Shown piece by piece: positions 1-64,000 of a DNA stretch of 64,000 nt. Each line of letters starts with the position of its first letter. Positions within the stretch are counted from its first letter, which is position 1. This DNA comes from Gadus chalcogrammus (lineage: Eukaryota; Chordata; Actinopteri; Gadiformes; Gadidae), in assembly GCF_026213295.1 (NCBI RefSeq), contig NC_079423.1:19773788-19837787 (forward strand). Reading direction: 5' to 3'. Made by a program: the position numbers and the translations under genes. The notes beneath the pieces are model-generated. The model was not told where the DNA came from, made no database searches, and saw only the letters and a program-made list of their open reading frames with translations.

Positions 1-477
1 CGAGGAGACAAGTGAACCGGACCTGGGAGCGTGTGAGCTGGTGTGGAGTGTGGTGCTGGATGCTTCCAGCTGGAAGAAGGCTGGCGGGTCTTGATAGGGA
101 AAGACGGCGCCGTATTCTACAGTAAAAAAAAAAAAAATCCCAAAATAATAATTTAAAATAAATAAGTACTGCTTATTATACAAATAAATGTGTTTTGAAT
201 TATCAAGAACGAGCCATATATATATAATATAAACTATAAACCATTAGTTAGGGGGTCATTTGTGTCCATGGTCATTTCTCCTCCCTCCTGGGGCGCTGGG
301 AAAGTCGCCCTAGCACTGCAGCAGCTCAGCCAATGGTAGGCTGTTGCTGAGACAAAAAAACACATAGCAACGGGTAAATTAGCCAATAGGCGTCATCAAA
401 TTTGATAAGCTTCGGGTGCTAAAAATATCGCCCTAAGCTTTAAGTATCCTAGCAACCAGAAGGTGTGGGAAATCGAG
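1..477. other. Leader sequence before the hAT-like gene
   Basis: No coding sequence recognised. An A-rich stretch near 124-136 and a GC-rich block at 285-330 occur. I could not find the expected left terminus CAGTGGCGGCTGG here, so the left end of the hAT element is either mutated or outside the window. Confidence 0.5.
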
Positions 478-1026
478 ATGGCGGCGTCAAGTAGACAAGA
501 ACAAGAACACACAGGGCTTCAGCTACCCATCAATTCTGTAAAATCTCTCTTGCTAAACCCCTTCGAAAGGAAAACTTTAGGGGAAAAACTCTGCGTTAAA
601 GAACTTGGACCTGAGAAGCCCGGCCTGAATGTAACACAGCAGACACAGGAGAAAGGTAAAACGTACCAGAGGAGCTTCTCTCTTAACTGGTATGACAGGA
701 AGGCTTGGCTAACTGGATGTGGTTTTGCAAATGCAGTATTCTGCTTCCCGTGTTTACTTTTTAAAATGCCGGGGACAGATACTACGTGGACTGTAACAGG
801 AGACCTAAAACATTTATCCAAGCGCATTTAAAAAACATGAATGCTCGAAGGTGCACATGAACAACGCCGTCAAGCTAGCTATGCTAGGAAGGATAATTAG
901 CATAGCTGCACAGCTGGATGAAGGACACAGGATTGCGGTGAGGAAACACAACGAAGAGGTGGATAAGAACAGACACATTTTATCGAAGATCATTGATTGT
1001 GTGAAATTCTGTGGAGCTCTTGAGCT

Positions 1027-1036
1027 GGCATTGCGG
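1027..1036. repeat. 10-bp target-site duplication, left copy
   Basis: GGCATTGCGG, identical to 2,653-2,662. It marks the exact insertion point of the MULE-like element. Confidence 0.85.
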
Positions 1037-1463
1037 TGCCATGCCGTAATTCCGACGCCACATTGTTCCGACGTCTCAATGGTCCGAAATATTTCCCATT
1101 AGATCGACATGCCACTATGCCGACGGTTCAATGTTCCGAAAACGGAACCCATTGGTCCGAAGGTCCGTTTGTCCGACTTTTCAAAAAGGAGGCGCATTAG
1201 GCCGACGGTTCAATATGCCGAATAGGCCAAGGCGCAATTCCCCATGTGTGATAATGAAACCAAAAATAAAAGACGATGTAGGCTATAGTTCCAGCAGTGC
1301 ACTTCACCAAGCCAGACTGTTGCTGTGGGCTTGAACGGTCACAAGAGGTGAATTTATGAAGCGCACGTTATACAAGGACTAATGCTTTTACTGTAAAGAA
1401 GTCAAACAGTGAGTGAAAAACAAATAAAAATGTTATCTTTAGTAGCTGTGTGTGGGCCTATAT

Positions 1464-2028
1464 TAGGGTGACCAGATTTGAGTTTGTGAAAAAGAGGACA
1501 CTTCGTCGCGGGGGGGGGGGGGGGAGGTGCTTCGCCTATTTTTTCTTTAGTTCGTCCGTGAACTTACATTTACGTTTAGGCATGGCTGCAGATGTAATGT
1601 GCTGTTGTAAACAGAGTGGAAGCGGCAAGGTGCTCAATGTTGCCAGATTGGAGATGGCAAAGTAACGTACCTAAGGCTCAAAATGGTCGTATTTGGAGGA
1701 TAATTATCGTGGCTCTGGCAACCCTGAGATCGGTCGCCCAATGACAGACTCTCTACAGTCAGCTCGCGCAAGAAGGTGGAACGTAAGGGAGATACCATTT
1801 CCAGAACTTGGAAGGCCGTAATAACCATAGACATATACAATGGTAATAACTAGTAGGTTATGTGAAAGACCCAGAAACACAAATATGCGACGAGGCAAAA
1901 ACAAATATGCGACGAGATAATGTCCGAAAACCGGACATTATCATCAATTAATAAAAAAAACCCGGACGCCCCGGACGGGACGTAAAAAGTGGACATGTCC
2001 GGGGAAAAGAGGACGTTTGGTCAGCCTA
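1464..2028. mobile_element. hAT MITE nested in the MULE-like element
   Basis: 565 bp. Ends TAGGGTGACCAGA (left) and, in reverse complement, TAGGCTGACCAAA (right). The 8-bp GCCTATAT is duplicated at 1,456-1,463 and 2,029-2,036, the hAT signature. It contains a G homopolymer near 1,510-1,523 and no coding sequence I recognise. Confidence 0.8.
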
Positions 2029-2129
2029 GCCTATATGTGTTGTTTACTGTGTTTACAGTGGGCTTTTAGCCTAAATAATTTCGCTGGTATTGATTTAGTC
2101 AAACTTATACCTTATACCGTGTACTTAGT

Positions 2130-2132
<3 letters not shown>

Positions 2133-2191
<59 letters not shown>
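2133..2191. repeat. (GT)n microsatellite
   Basis: About 59 bp of uninterrupted GT dinucleotides, inside the MULE-like element. Confidence 0.98.
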
Positions 2192-2194
<3 letters not shown>

Positions 2195-2652
2195 CCGTGT
2201 TAAAATTAGACCTACGCTCTCTGTCCATGGGGCTGAAACACCGTGTCGAAATGAAATGAAGTGAAGCGTTGTCACTTTGCTCTCCAATATTCATCGTGAA
2301 CGTGAATGTTCCGATGAATAAGTCTGGCTTATTCATCGGAACAGACTTATTCTGTTCCGATGAATTGCATTACCAATTCACAACCCTATGTTGTATTTGT
2401 TGAGAGAGCGAGAGTGAGCGAGAGCGGGAGCGAGGTATACAACTCTTTATATGTAGTAGGCCTTTTCGGCATATTGAACCGTCGGCCTAATGCTCCTCCT
2501 TTTTGAAAAGTCTGACAAACGGACCTTCGGACCAATGGGTTCCGTTTTCGGAACATTGAACCGTCGGCATAGTGGCATGTCGATCTAATGGGAAATATTT
2601 CGGACCATTGAGACGTCGGAACAATGAGGTGTCGGAATTACGGGCAGGCCCC

Positions 2653-2662
2653 GGCATTGCGG
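2653..2662. repeat. 10-bp target-site duplication, right copy
   Basis: GGCATTGCGG, the partner of 1,027-1,036, followed immediately by hAT coding sequence GHDETASS. Confidence 0.85.
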
Positions 2663-4837
2663 GGCCACGATGAGACGGCATCCTCCAACAACCCTGGCAT
2701 TTTTCGGGGATTAGTCGATCTTGTGGCGTCACTGGATGGTGTGTTAGAGGAGCACCTGAAGACCGCCACTGTCTTTAAAGGCACCTCAAAGACAGTTCAA
2801 AACGAACTTTTGGACTGCATGCTGTCGGTTCTTCGAGACTGCATTCTGGAGGATGTAAAAAGGGCAGATTATCTGGCTATTCAGGCAGATGAAACAACAG
2901 ACACTGCCACCCACTGTCAGCTGGTGCTTGTGCTACGTTACATTGACAGCCTGAATGAAGTCCGAGAGCGTTTTTATGAGTTCATCCAGCTTCCAAACTC
3001 GACCGCTGACAGTCGCCACCGCGGTGTTAGAAAGGCTGAACACTTTTCTTCCTGAGGGACAACGGGGGAAATTAATCGCCCAAGTCTATGATGGAGCTGC
3101 TCTGATGAGAGGAGTCACAGGTGGAGTGCAGTGCAAAGTTAAAGACGTGTACGGGAGTGCCCACTATGTACACAGTTATGCTCATCAGCTCAACCTGATA
3201 ATGCAGCAGGCAACATCCCATATCACCAAGGTCGGTGCTTTTTTTTCAGATCTGGGTGGTTTTGCTGCGTTTTTCTCCAGGTCATCCCAGCGAACCGCTG
3301 TGCTTGATAAAGTGGTGGCACACAGACTTCCTAGAGCTTCATCAACAAGGTGGAACTTTCACAGTCGTGCTGTTAACACCATTTTTGAGCACAAGGACAA
3401 CCTCCTGAAGTGTTTTCGGACCATCAGAGAGAATGGTGAATTTGATGCAACAACTGTGAGAGAAGCTTGGGGTTTTGAGAGGATGCTGGAAGATGAATAT
3501 TTTAGTTTTTTCTTGCATTTTTTCATAAGATCATGGCACATGTAGACATGCTGTTTAACCAGCTGCAAAAGAGGGACATCGACTCTGTCTACATCACAGG
3601 AGTCATTCAGAGGTTCACCAACAGCATACAAGCTATCAGGTAGGCTATGTCATTTTTCACATTGACTGATAAAATGTCTATGAAAAGAACAAACATTAAT
3701 TACATGTCTGAACACAGTAGAATAACTCATAATTTTGATAATAATAACTAAGCCATTTTTCACAATTTTAAAGACAATCCAGTTCGGATGAGCTAGTAAA
3801 AATGTATTAATGTAGTGACAATACACAGAGCTGGACTAATTTTATATCTCCAGCAGGTTTCTGAAACTGTAATTGTGCACAGCGACTTATGAATTATCTG
3901 TTTTGTATCAGGGACTCCGTTCCTCTATCTGTGCAGCAGCCATCCACAAAGAAACGGAAGGCCCTAGGCCAAGAGGAGCAGCACCGGTTAGCTACAGAGG
4001 TAAGCTGTAACATTGTTCTATATACAGGACATGAGGTGTTTTACTTTTGGTATCTTTGTTTGTCTTAAATTCCTGTATAAAACAGTTAGCCTATGCATTA
4101 AAATATTATGAACTATTCACCATACAGCTACTGAAAAAAGCTAACACGCTAAAATGTTTAGATGCAGTTATTTCATATTTATGATATTTAACAATAAGCT
4201 GTCCTTGCCCTTGTCAGATGCTAATGATATTTACATGGTGATATATGAACATTTAATTATACTGTTTATTCAGTGTAGTGACCTTTTTTTTTAAATGATG
4301 TATCATTTCATAGGTATGTGATACCATTCTGAGTCATGCCAAGGAGAGGTTCTCTTTCACCAAGCACCTCATCAGTGCCACTCTGCTGCAAGGAGACTTG
4401 TTCCCCCAACACAGCGTAAAGTTCCCATATTCAGCGCTGGAAACCCCTGTGGAAGCCTACCCCACACTGGACAAGGCCAAACTGAAGACAGAATTGTCCC
4501 TGGTCTATTTAAGGCTTGCAGTGGCGCACTGGCTCTCTTCCAGGTTTTCATGGAAAACAACCTTCAGGACACATTCAGCGAGACTGTAAGTCTTTTAAAG
4601 ATTCTTATCATCACACCGATGACCACAGCAGAATCAGAGAGGTGCTTCTCTACTTTAAAGAAGATAAAAACATTCCTTAGGAACCCCATGGCACAAGACC
4701 GCCTGAACGCACTACTATGCTATGCTCTCCATGGAGGAAAACCTGATACAGAACAATCCTGACTTTAACGCCAAAGTCATTGAGAAGTTTGCCACTAAGA
4801 AAAACAGAAGAGCAAAGTTCATGTACAAATAAGAGCA

Positions 4838-5045
4838 CTCACTCCCTCACAGACATACTCTCAAACTCACTCACACACACTCTCACTCACACTTTCAAAC
4901 TCACACTCACTCACAAACACTCTCAAACTCCCTCACTCACTCACAAACACATACTCACTCTCACTCACTCACAAACACACTTGCATATATACTCACTCAC
5001 AATCACACTCACACATATACTCACTCACTCATACAACTCAGTATT
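4838..5045. repeat. CTCA/CACA-rich low-complexity repeat
   Basis: Degenerate tandem copies of ACTCAC and ACACTC after the hAT stop codon. It gives spurious open frames rich in Thr, Leu and His. Confidence 0.9.
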
Positions 5046-5504
5046 TACACACAGTCCCCAGGTTTCAAGGGAGTGAGACATAAACGCTGATTAGACTCCA
5101 ATTGGTACATTTTATGTTCCTATACCAGTTTTTCTGTGTATAGTTAACTTTAATCATCCACCTGTAAATATTACAATAATATACAATGATATTGTAATTT
5201 TGTACTAAGAGTATTCACTTATATATTTAATCCAAATGGTACATTTTATGTTCCTATGACAGTTTTTCTTTGTATATAGTTATTTTTAATCATCATCCAC
5301 TTGTAAAGGTCTCTCGAGAACTTGAATTTTGTATCAAGAGTATTCACTAATATACATCTCATATCATTGTCATTATCTGTCTGTTGTTTTTAAAGGGCAA
5401 TTAAATAAATATTGTTTATCCCTAAAACAATGGTACCTTTTGGTTTGGATTCTTTTATTGGGATAGTTACCGAAAGCTTCTAGAATTCACCTAGAATATT
5501 TTTC

Positions 5505-5526
5505 ACCAGCCGCCACTGCTTGTGAC
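5505..5526. repeat. hAT right terminus and flanking site
   Basis: On the minus strand the sequence ending at 5,518 reads CAGTGGCGGCTGGTG, a hAT-style end. The eight bases after it (5,519-5,526) would be one target-site copy. The partner at the left was not found, so the pairing is unproven. Confidence 0.55.
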
Positions 5527-5920
5527 CGTTCGAACAACTTTCGCCAACTGTTCAAATAGATACAGACTAAATATCTTAGTTAAATTTGATTTATTTTATG
5601 GAGATATCTACTTGATTCATTACTGTGTTGTACGGAAACTATGTTTAGTGTTTAGATTATTTTACGTTTAGATTATCTGCAGGCCTGCAACGCAAATATA
5701 ATTATTTGTTTGATTACTATTTCATTATTTCTTAAACTGCCCAACGGAACTGCAGCTTAATTGAGTAACATTAAATGTATTGTTTTTTTCTTTAGGATAT
5801 TGTCTGTTTTTCTGGACAAAAAAGGTGGGATATATTCTAATGTTTTCTCAGTTTCACTACATTGACCGCATCACTTAGCTGCCCCGCAGTAATTCCCAGT
5901 TAGTGCTCGCATAACAAACG
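5527..5920. other. AT-rich gap without recognised features
   Basis: No open frame, RNA gene or clear repeat boundary seen. Confidence 0.5.
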
Positions 5921-6094
5921 GCCACACTGAACGCGTTACGTGCGTAGGCGTTGAAAATCAGAATTATTTTGGCGCGTTACGCCCAACGCGCAGCTTTAGC
6001 ACGTGTAACGCATATACGCACCTAAACCAATGGTTCCCTATGCAAAAATGCAGATTTTCAACACCTCTAACGCTCGTAACGCGTTCAGTGTGGC
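5921..6094. mobile_element. Small foldback MITE with CpG-rich ends
   Basis: Perfect 20-bp inverted arms GCCACACTGAACGCGTTACG at 5,921-5,940 and 6,075-6,094 enclose CpG-rich GCGTTACG-type repeats. 174 bp, no coding sequence. The end style resembles other GCGTTCACAC elements in this window (48,015 and 54,596). Confidence 0.7.
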
Positions 6095-6432
6095 TGTACC
6101 TTAACGTGTGACTTTAACAACCAATGAGGATGCAAACCTCTAAATTCACAGGAATAGGCTGCAGTGAACCTTCCATTGTCTATAGGTGTATTATGGTTTG
6201 TAGAATAACCTTCATATCCTTGATTTTTTTTATATCTAATAAAGGGACTAATAAAGTACATCTTACATTGCATTACAAGTATAAAGATACGTACTGTAAT
6301 GTTCACACTTTTGTGTTTTTAACAAGCCTTAAACAATGTTAACTTTACATCTTATTAAGTTCAGCTTTAATATTGAATGTCTGCTCAGTGTTCAATAAAA
6401 AAACAAATGGTGTGTTGAACATCGGAAGGTAC

Positions 6433-7742
6433 ATTTATTATTGGATACAGCACAGGAATTACATATTGATCAGGACTCATTGCAGCTTCCTTCTGCAAAA
6501 TTCTAAATATGACCTTCCGCCCACGCCAAACTTACCTGAATTTGTGACGTAATTAATGGAGAACAACGGAGTAAAACTTGGCAGCCGACTTCAGTTAACA
6601 CTGAATGAACTCCGCTCAACGTCCAGAACACAAGGATCAGTTGGTACTACAAACGGTACAACTATAGTGTTTGTGAAATATGAAGTTGTGAAAATGGCTG
6701 TGTGATTGGCTGGAGGACTTAAAATTACTTGTATTATAATGCTGAATATGGACATGGTTAAAATACTGAAACACACCCCTTTAAAAAGTTAATCAGAAAC
6801 AATCATTAGGCAATGTTTGAGTCAGCCTGTCCGTCTGTCCTACTTGGGGTATTTATCTGTCCTAGCTGGAGTCGTTAGGGTCAGAATCTGTCTGTCAATC
6901 TGTCCTAGCTGGGAAGTTAGGATCTGTCTGTCCTAGCTGGGGGCGGTGGCATTAAGGGAATGTTTTCGGAGCAGAAGAATATGAACTTGACTTCAAAGCC
7001 ACTGTGCTTTGTTGGATCAACATTACCAAAGACAAAAATTCTAATCCTAAAATTAACACAACAAAAATAAATTTAAGCAGAGCATTCCTGTACAAAGATT
7101 AAAAAAAAAAAGAATCCATGAAGAATTAGTACATATACATATTTATATAACAACGTTGTATACTTATAGTATAACCATAAAGAAGCTAAGGTTTTGAGTG
7201 TATTTCTGAACGCGTTCTTGCAGAGCTGTAGAGGGTTATTGAAGCAGCCATGTCAGTGAGGAAGAATGTTAGTCTTGTAAGATACGTCCCTATTGGTAGG
7301 ACACTAAATACAGATTCAACGTGTTCTTGATAGCATAATCACATGGCAACAATGGATAATTGTCCATCACTCTGCATTTGCCATGTCTGGCAACAGGAGG
7401 GAGCAGTTGAAACCAAATACGATTTCTTCAATAGCAAGCTTTGAATAAATCAGTTTCAACAATCAGTGACTGAAAGCATGTGGGCAGTAAGCCTAGAGAC
7501 AGGATTGCAGTAGTCATAATGTTGGAGAAAGGTGAAAGCAACAAAAAAAAAAAATTCAGCTAATCAAACACGGAAAAGCATTGAGTTCTGCCCTTTTCCT
7601 GCTTCTAGACCAATGAAAAGGGAACACAGAATGATTCTGCAGCTCGCACTCTTTAGCTGTTCATTTTACATCCTTCCTTCAAACAAGGTGTAGGGGGGAG
7701 GGGTGGAGGTGGGGTCCAGGTGTGCGGGATCTAGGTGTAGAC
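6433..7742 (-). other. rabgap1l: Probable rabgap1l 3' UTR
   Basis: Sequence downstream of the stop shows no other gene. The first canonical AATAAA on the minus strand that I see is at 6,433-6,438, giving a ~1.3-kb UTR. This end is inferred only from the hexamer; a more distal end is possible. Confidence 0.4.
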
Positions 7743-57427
<49,685 letters not shown>

Positions 57428-58175
57428 CTGGCAATACACACACATCGTCCCACCAGAAGTGAGACACACTGAAATAGAATAGAATACAACTATATTCGGC
57501 CAAAGCAGGAATTTGTTTGGCAAAAAAAATCTGTAATTAAAAACATAAATGCAACACTAAACAACCCTATAACAACCCATTCGGGACCAATAACACTGTA
57601 CATATGAACCACACACTGAACCGAGTCGATATGTATGGGCTCACTCAGGAAGGCTTGACTAGCTGAGACAATGAAGTTTGAGTAGAATTGTATGGATGTT
57701 GGAACAGAGCAAGGCCATTGGAATAGTTACATGACACATGCAAGATGCAGTTTGTAAGCAAACATAATAAAATAAAAACATTTTCTAAATGGCCTTGATC
57801 GCTGAAAAATGAAAGATGGTTTGTTTTGATGAGGCATTGCTGTCAGCTTCTCAAGGCCTTGAGGTGGAGCACAGACCCATCTCTGAATGTCTTCAACGAT
57901 CAGTCACTGCCCACCTCAAACTCTCAGTTCAGTCCATTCATTCTGTGCCACAATAATCATCACAGCATTGTATGCCTTTTATATAAATAATTCCAATTGG
58001 TTAATTACAAGCTGCTTTACCATGGCCAGCTGCATCACCATAGCAAACCGGCCTCACATACACATACACACACACACTAAACACACAATCACTGTACTTT
58101 TTTCCTCTATGTGAAGTTGTCTATCACCCCCTTAGTATCTTGTGTGTTTGTCAAGTTTGTGTCATCAACAGGTAA
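57428..58175. other. Intron without recognised gene
   Basis: No rabgap1l exon found upstream of the ESAQDG exon on the minus strand. Confidence 0.5.
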
Positions 58176-58744
58176 CAATAATAATAATAATAATGCATTG
58201 AATTTATATAGCGCTTTTTCCTAGACACTCAAAGACGCTTTACATTGAAGGGGGGGACCTCACTCACCACCACCAGTGTGTAGCACCCACTAGGGGTGAT
58301 GCACGGCAGCCAATCTGCGCCAGAACGCTCACCACACACCAGCTCGAGGTGGAGGGTGAGGGAATTAATGAGTCAGCCAATTATACAATTATACAGGGGG
58401 ATGATTAGGGGGCCAGATTGAATGAGCCTGGTTGGGCCAGGACACCGGGGGAACCCCTACTCTTTGCGATAAGTGCCCTGGGATCTTTTATGACCTCAGT
58501 GAGTCAGGACCTTGGTTTTACGTCTCCTCCGAAGGACGGCGCCTTCCGCAGCACAGTGTCCCCGTCACTACACTGGGGCATCGGGAGTGATGTTAAGGCC
58601 AGAGCGAAGAGTGCCAGCTATTGGCCACCACCCGACACCACTTACAGCACCTGGTATTCCCAGGCGGTCTCCCATCCAAGTACTAACCAGGCCCGACCCT
58701 GCTTATCAGACGAGATCGGGCGTGTTCAGGGTGGTATGGCTGCC
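58176..58744 (-). mobile_element. 5S rRNA-derived SINE
   Basis: In minus reading the head (58,744 to about 58,642) matches 5S rRNA: GGCAGCCATACCACCCTGAA, CCCGATCTCGTCTGAT, AGCAGGGTCGGGCCTGG, TTAGTACTTGGATGGGAGAC. About 11-13 nt present in 5S genes after GTCTGAT are missing. A ~430-bp body follows, then GCGCTATATAAATTCAATGC and a (TTA)n tail at 58,176-58,194. The internal pol III boxes are partly kept. Confidence 0.88.
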
Positions 58745-58977
58745 ATACAATGTTAACCAACCATGATTTTGAACCAACACAACCTGCCTAGCAACAATTA
58801 CTAGATACTGACGCTGTTCGCACTAGGAATGTTCCAGATTGTACCAGAACAAGAAGGTGTTCACATAGCACCTGGACTGCTCCAGATCAACTAAGGCACT
58901 ACGGACATCATAATATATTCCACTTGGTGGATGTTATTATATTGAATATCACGTCTACTGTATGGGTGTAGTATGGG

Positions 58978-59046
58978 TGGACCCTAGTGGGAATGGAACC
59001 ACTGACTCTTACTGTGTTATTGCCTAGCTCTATCAATTGAGCTAAA
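58978..59046 (-). tRNA. tRNA-like sequence (probable relic)
   Basis: Minus reading TAGCTCAATTGATAGAGCTA makes a D arm, and AGTGGTTCCATTCCCACT makes a T arm with a near B box. The anticodon and acceptor stems do not pair well. Probably a tRNA pseudogene or SINE head. Confidence 0.3.

Positions 59047-63073
<4,027 letters not shown>

Positions 63074-63135
<62 letters not shown>
63074..63135. repeat. (TA)n microsatellite
   Basis: About 62 bp of TA directly abutting the inverted MITE fragment. Confidence 0.98.
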
Positions 63136-63137
<2 letters not shown>

Positions 63138-63312
63138 CATGTGTGAATTAGGCCATATTATTTGGCCATAAACTGAGCCATTTGAAGTTTGAAATTCATG
63201 TGGTCATGCATCAGTCTCATCGGAGACTATAAACGCGCAAAATCAAAATATCAACTTGTCAGATTCAAATGCGCTCATGGCTCTTAAAGGGGATGGGAGA
63301 TGGCACTCTCAT
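63136..63312 (-). mobile_element. Fragment of the GGGCCCTATTTTA family, copy 3 (inverted)
   Basis: Reverse complement of the 25,235-25,408 part of copy 1: shares GGGATGGGAGATGGCACTCT, CTCATCGGAGACT and ATTTGAAGTTTGAAATTCAT. Confidence 0.75.
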
Positions 63313-63314
63313 TC

Positions 63315-64000
63315 AGGGTTTCCCCAGGTTTGATCAACCCAAATTTAAGACTTTTCTTTTACTTTTATAAGACCACTTCAATGAAAATTAAGACCTACAT
63401 CGCACCCATTAAGCGGTCGTAAAACACCAGTGCATATGTTATTCATGTTTTTTTGGAACATATGAAACATTCATGTCAATACATTAATGAATGTGCCAAA
63501 GGATAAGTGTGCACTCACCAATCAAAGAGCCAAACTGAGGACCTAACTCAAAGCCTAGAGGCCTGATGTCTCTTAAGACCATGTACCCAGAAATGATAAT
63601 AAAAGATTAAAAAAACAATACACAAAGTGATGGTGTGAAAGTGTAGCTGTATTTTTGGTTTAAATATCAAACTTTCAACACACAATATAAAATATAAACA
63701 AACAAACTCTTTTCAAATTGCTGTAGTTTCTCAGGATTCAAATTTCCTCAACCATTTCAATGAATCCACCACTTGCCTCGTTGACCTCTTTTACCAACTC
63801 CTTCGTAATGTATGGAGCCAGCCCGAACCCTAACCCTAACCCGTCCACAGACATGGTGACTAATGTATGATAGTAAGCATTATTGGCCCTTAACACTAAT
63901 ATTCGGAAACAACACTGCCTCAAAAGGATATTGGCCTAAGCAACACCAGTAGAGGCTATACTTTTCCCTGAACTTTTAAACGTTGCAAACGTTCAAAAAC
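63315..64000 (-). mobile_element. Left edge of a hAT-like element with transposase fragment
   Basis: CAGGGTTTCCCCAGGT at 63,315 has the look of a hAT end. On the minus strand 63,738-63,923 encodes FGLAPYITKELVKEVNEASG, like the segment of hAT transposases that precedes the first catalytic Asp. The rest lies beyond the window or is decayed. Confidence 0.45.

Larger units (their letters stand above)
1037..2652. mobile_element. Non-autonomous Mutator-like (MULE) foldback element inserted in the hAT gene
   Basis: Long near-identical terminal inverted repeats of about 190 bp (1,037-1,226 and 2,460-2,652) bound the insertion. The 10-bp sequence GGCATTGCGG is present at 1,027-1,036 and again at 2,653-2,662, a target-site duplication of MULE length (9-10 bp). 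Removing element plus one copy makes the hAT reading frame continuous from ELALR to GHDET. The TIRs are built from repeated CAATG..TCCGA phrases. No transposase is present. Superfamily is inferred from TIR length and TSD size. Confidence 0.8.
478..4832 (+). pseudogene. Decayed hAT transposase gene, ZMYM1-like type, split by an insertion
   Basis: Starts at ATG 478 (MAASSRQEQEH). Recognisable blocks in order: NWYDRKAWLTGC and CFPCLLF (TTF-type zinc finger region), GHDETASSNNPGIFRG, AIQADETTD, KLIAQVYDGAALMRG, AHYVHSYAHQLNL, RASSTRWNFHSR, and the dimerisation segment PMTTAESERCFSTLKKIKTF near 4,618-4,675, ending KKNRRAKFMYK before TAA at 4,830. Two introns are visible (near 3,641-3,910 and 4,001-4,313). 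It is broken by 1-nt frameshifts near 825, 2,995, 3,520 and 4,715 and by a 1.6-kb element at 1,037-2,652. Such genes are hAT transposases found in many copies in fish. Confidence 0.85.

Noticed and set aside
58642..58744. 5S rRNA gene
   Set aside because: A block is missing and the sequence runs on into a SINE body with a (TTA)n tail, so it is a retroposon head.
58978..59046. Functional tRNA gene
   Set aside because: D and T arms can form but anticodon and acceptor stems do not; kept only as a low-confidence relic.
63820..63842. CCCTAACCCTAACCC, telomere-like
   Set aside because: Only about two and a half units; far too short for a telomeric block and flanked by transposon-like sequence.

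Overview
The window is from a ray-finned (teleost) fish nuclear genome. It shows spliced vertebrate exons, very long CA/CT/CAGA microsatellites, and a dense mix of transposon families typical of fish: hAT, PIF/Harbinger, ISL2EU, piggyBac, pogo, an APE-type LINE, and 5S- and tRNA-derived SINEs. The species cannot be named from sequence alone.

One host gene organises most of the window. It lies on the minus strand and matches RABGAP1L, a Rab GTPase-activating protein with a TBC domain followed by a coiled coil. Thirteen consecutive coding exons run from 57,427 down to the stop codon at 7,743 and encode the C-terminal 487 residues: most of the TBC domain with both catalytic fingers, the coiled coil and the C-terminus. 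The N-terminal part lies beyond 64,000. Every exon is a multiple of three and every junction is phase 0. A conserved-looking alternative first exon at 22,922-23,035 and a second candidate at 28,364-28,609 would produce short proteins without the TBC domain.

Region by region. 1-5,518 is a decayed hAT element of the ZMYM1-like type, split by a Mutator-like foldback element that itself carries a hAT MITE. 5,900-7,742 holds a small foldback MITE and the probable rabgap1l 3' UTR. The last rabgap1l intron (7,911-17,771) holds a ~170-bp tandem array, a decayed ISL2EU transposon (YqaJ nuclease and THAP transposase genes on opposite strands), two BED-finger hAT elements and an orphan THAP exon. 17,772-21,080 is the coiled-coil exon cluster, with microsatellites lying directly against three splice acceptors. 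22-35 kb holds the alternative first exons, MITEs, a LINE fragment and a striking palindrome at 34,864-35,037. 36,068-41,080 is an APE-type LINE on the minus strand, split by a hAT element just before its RT FADD motif. 41,992-43,794 is an open, apparently intact piggyBac transposase. 44-53.3 kb is stacked MITEs around a broken Harbinger transposon, then a pogo remnant. 54.3-57.4 kb carries the first three TBC exons in the window. From there to 64 kb is intron with a 5S-derived SINE, microsatellites and the edge of another hAT-like element.

In function the window is one membrane-traffic gene whose introns have acted as a landing site for transposons. Nothing indicates a bacterial-type operon. 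The most interesting signals are the nested insertions with exact target-site duplications, the repeat-built splice acceptors, the alternative promoters, the intact piggyBac gene and the long palindrome.
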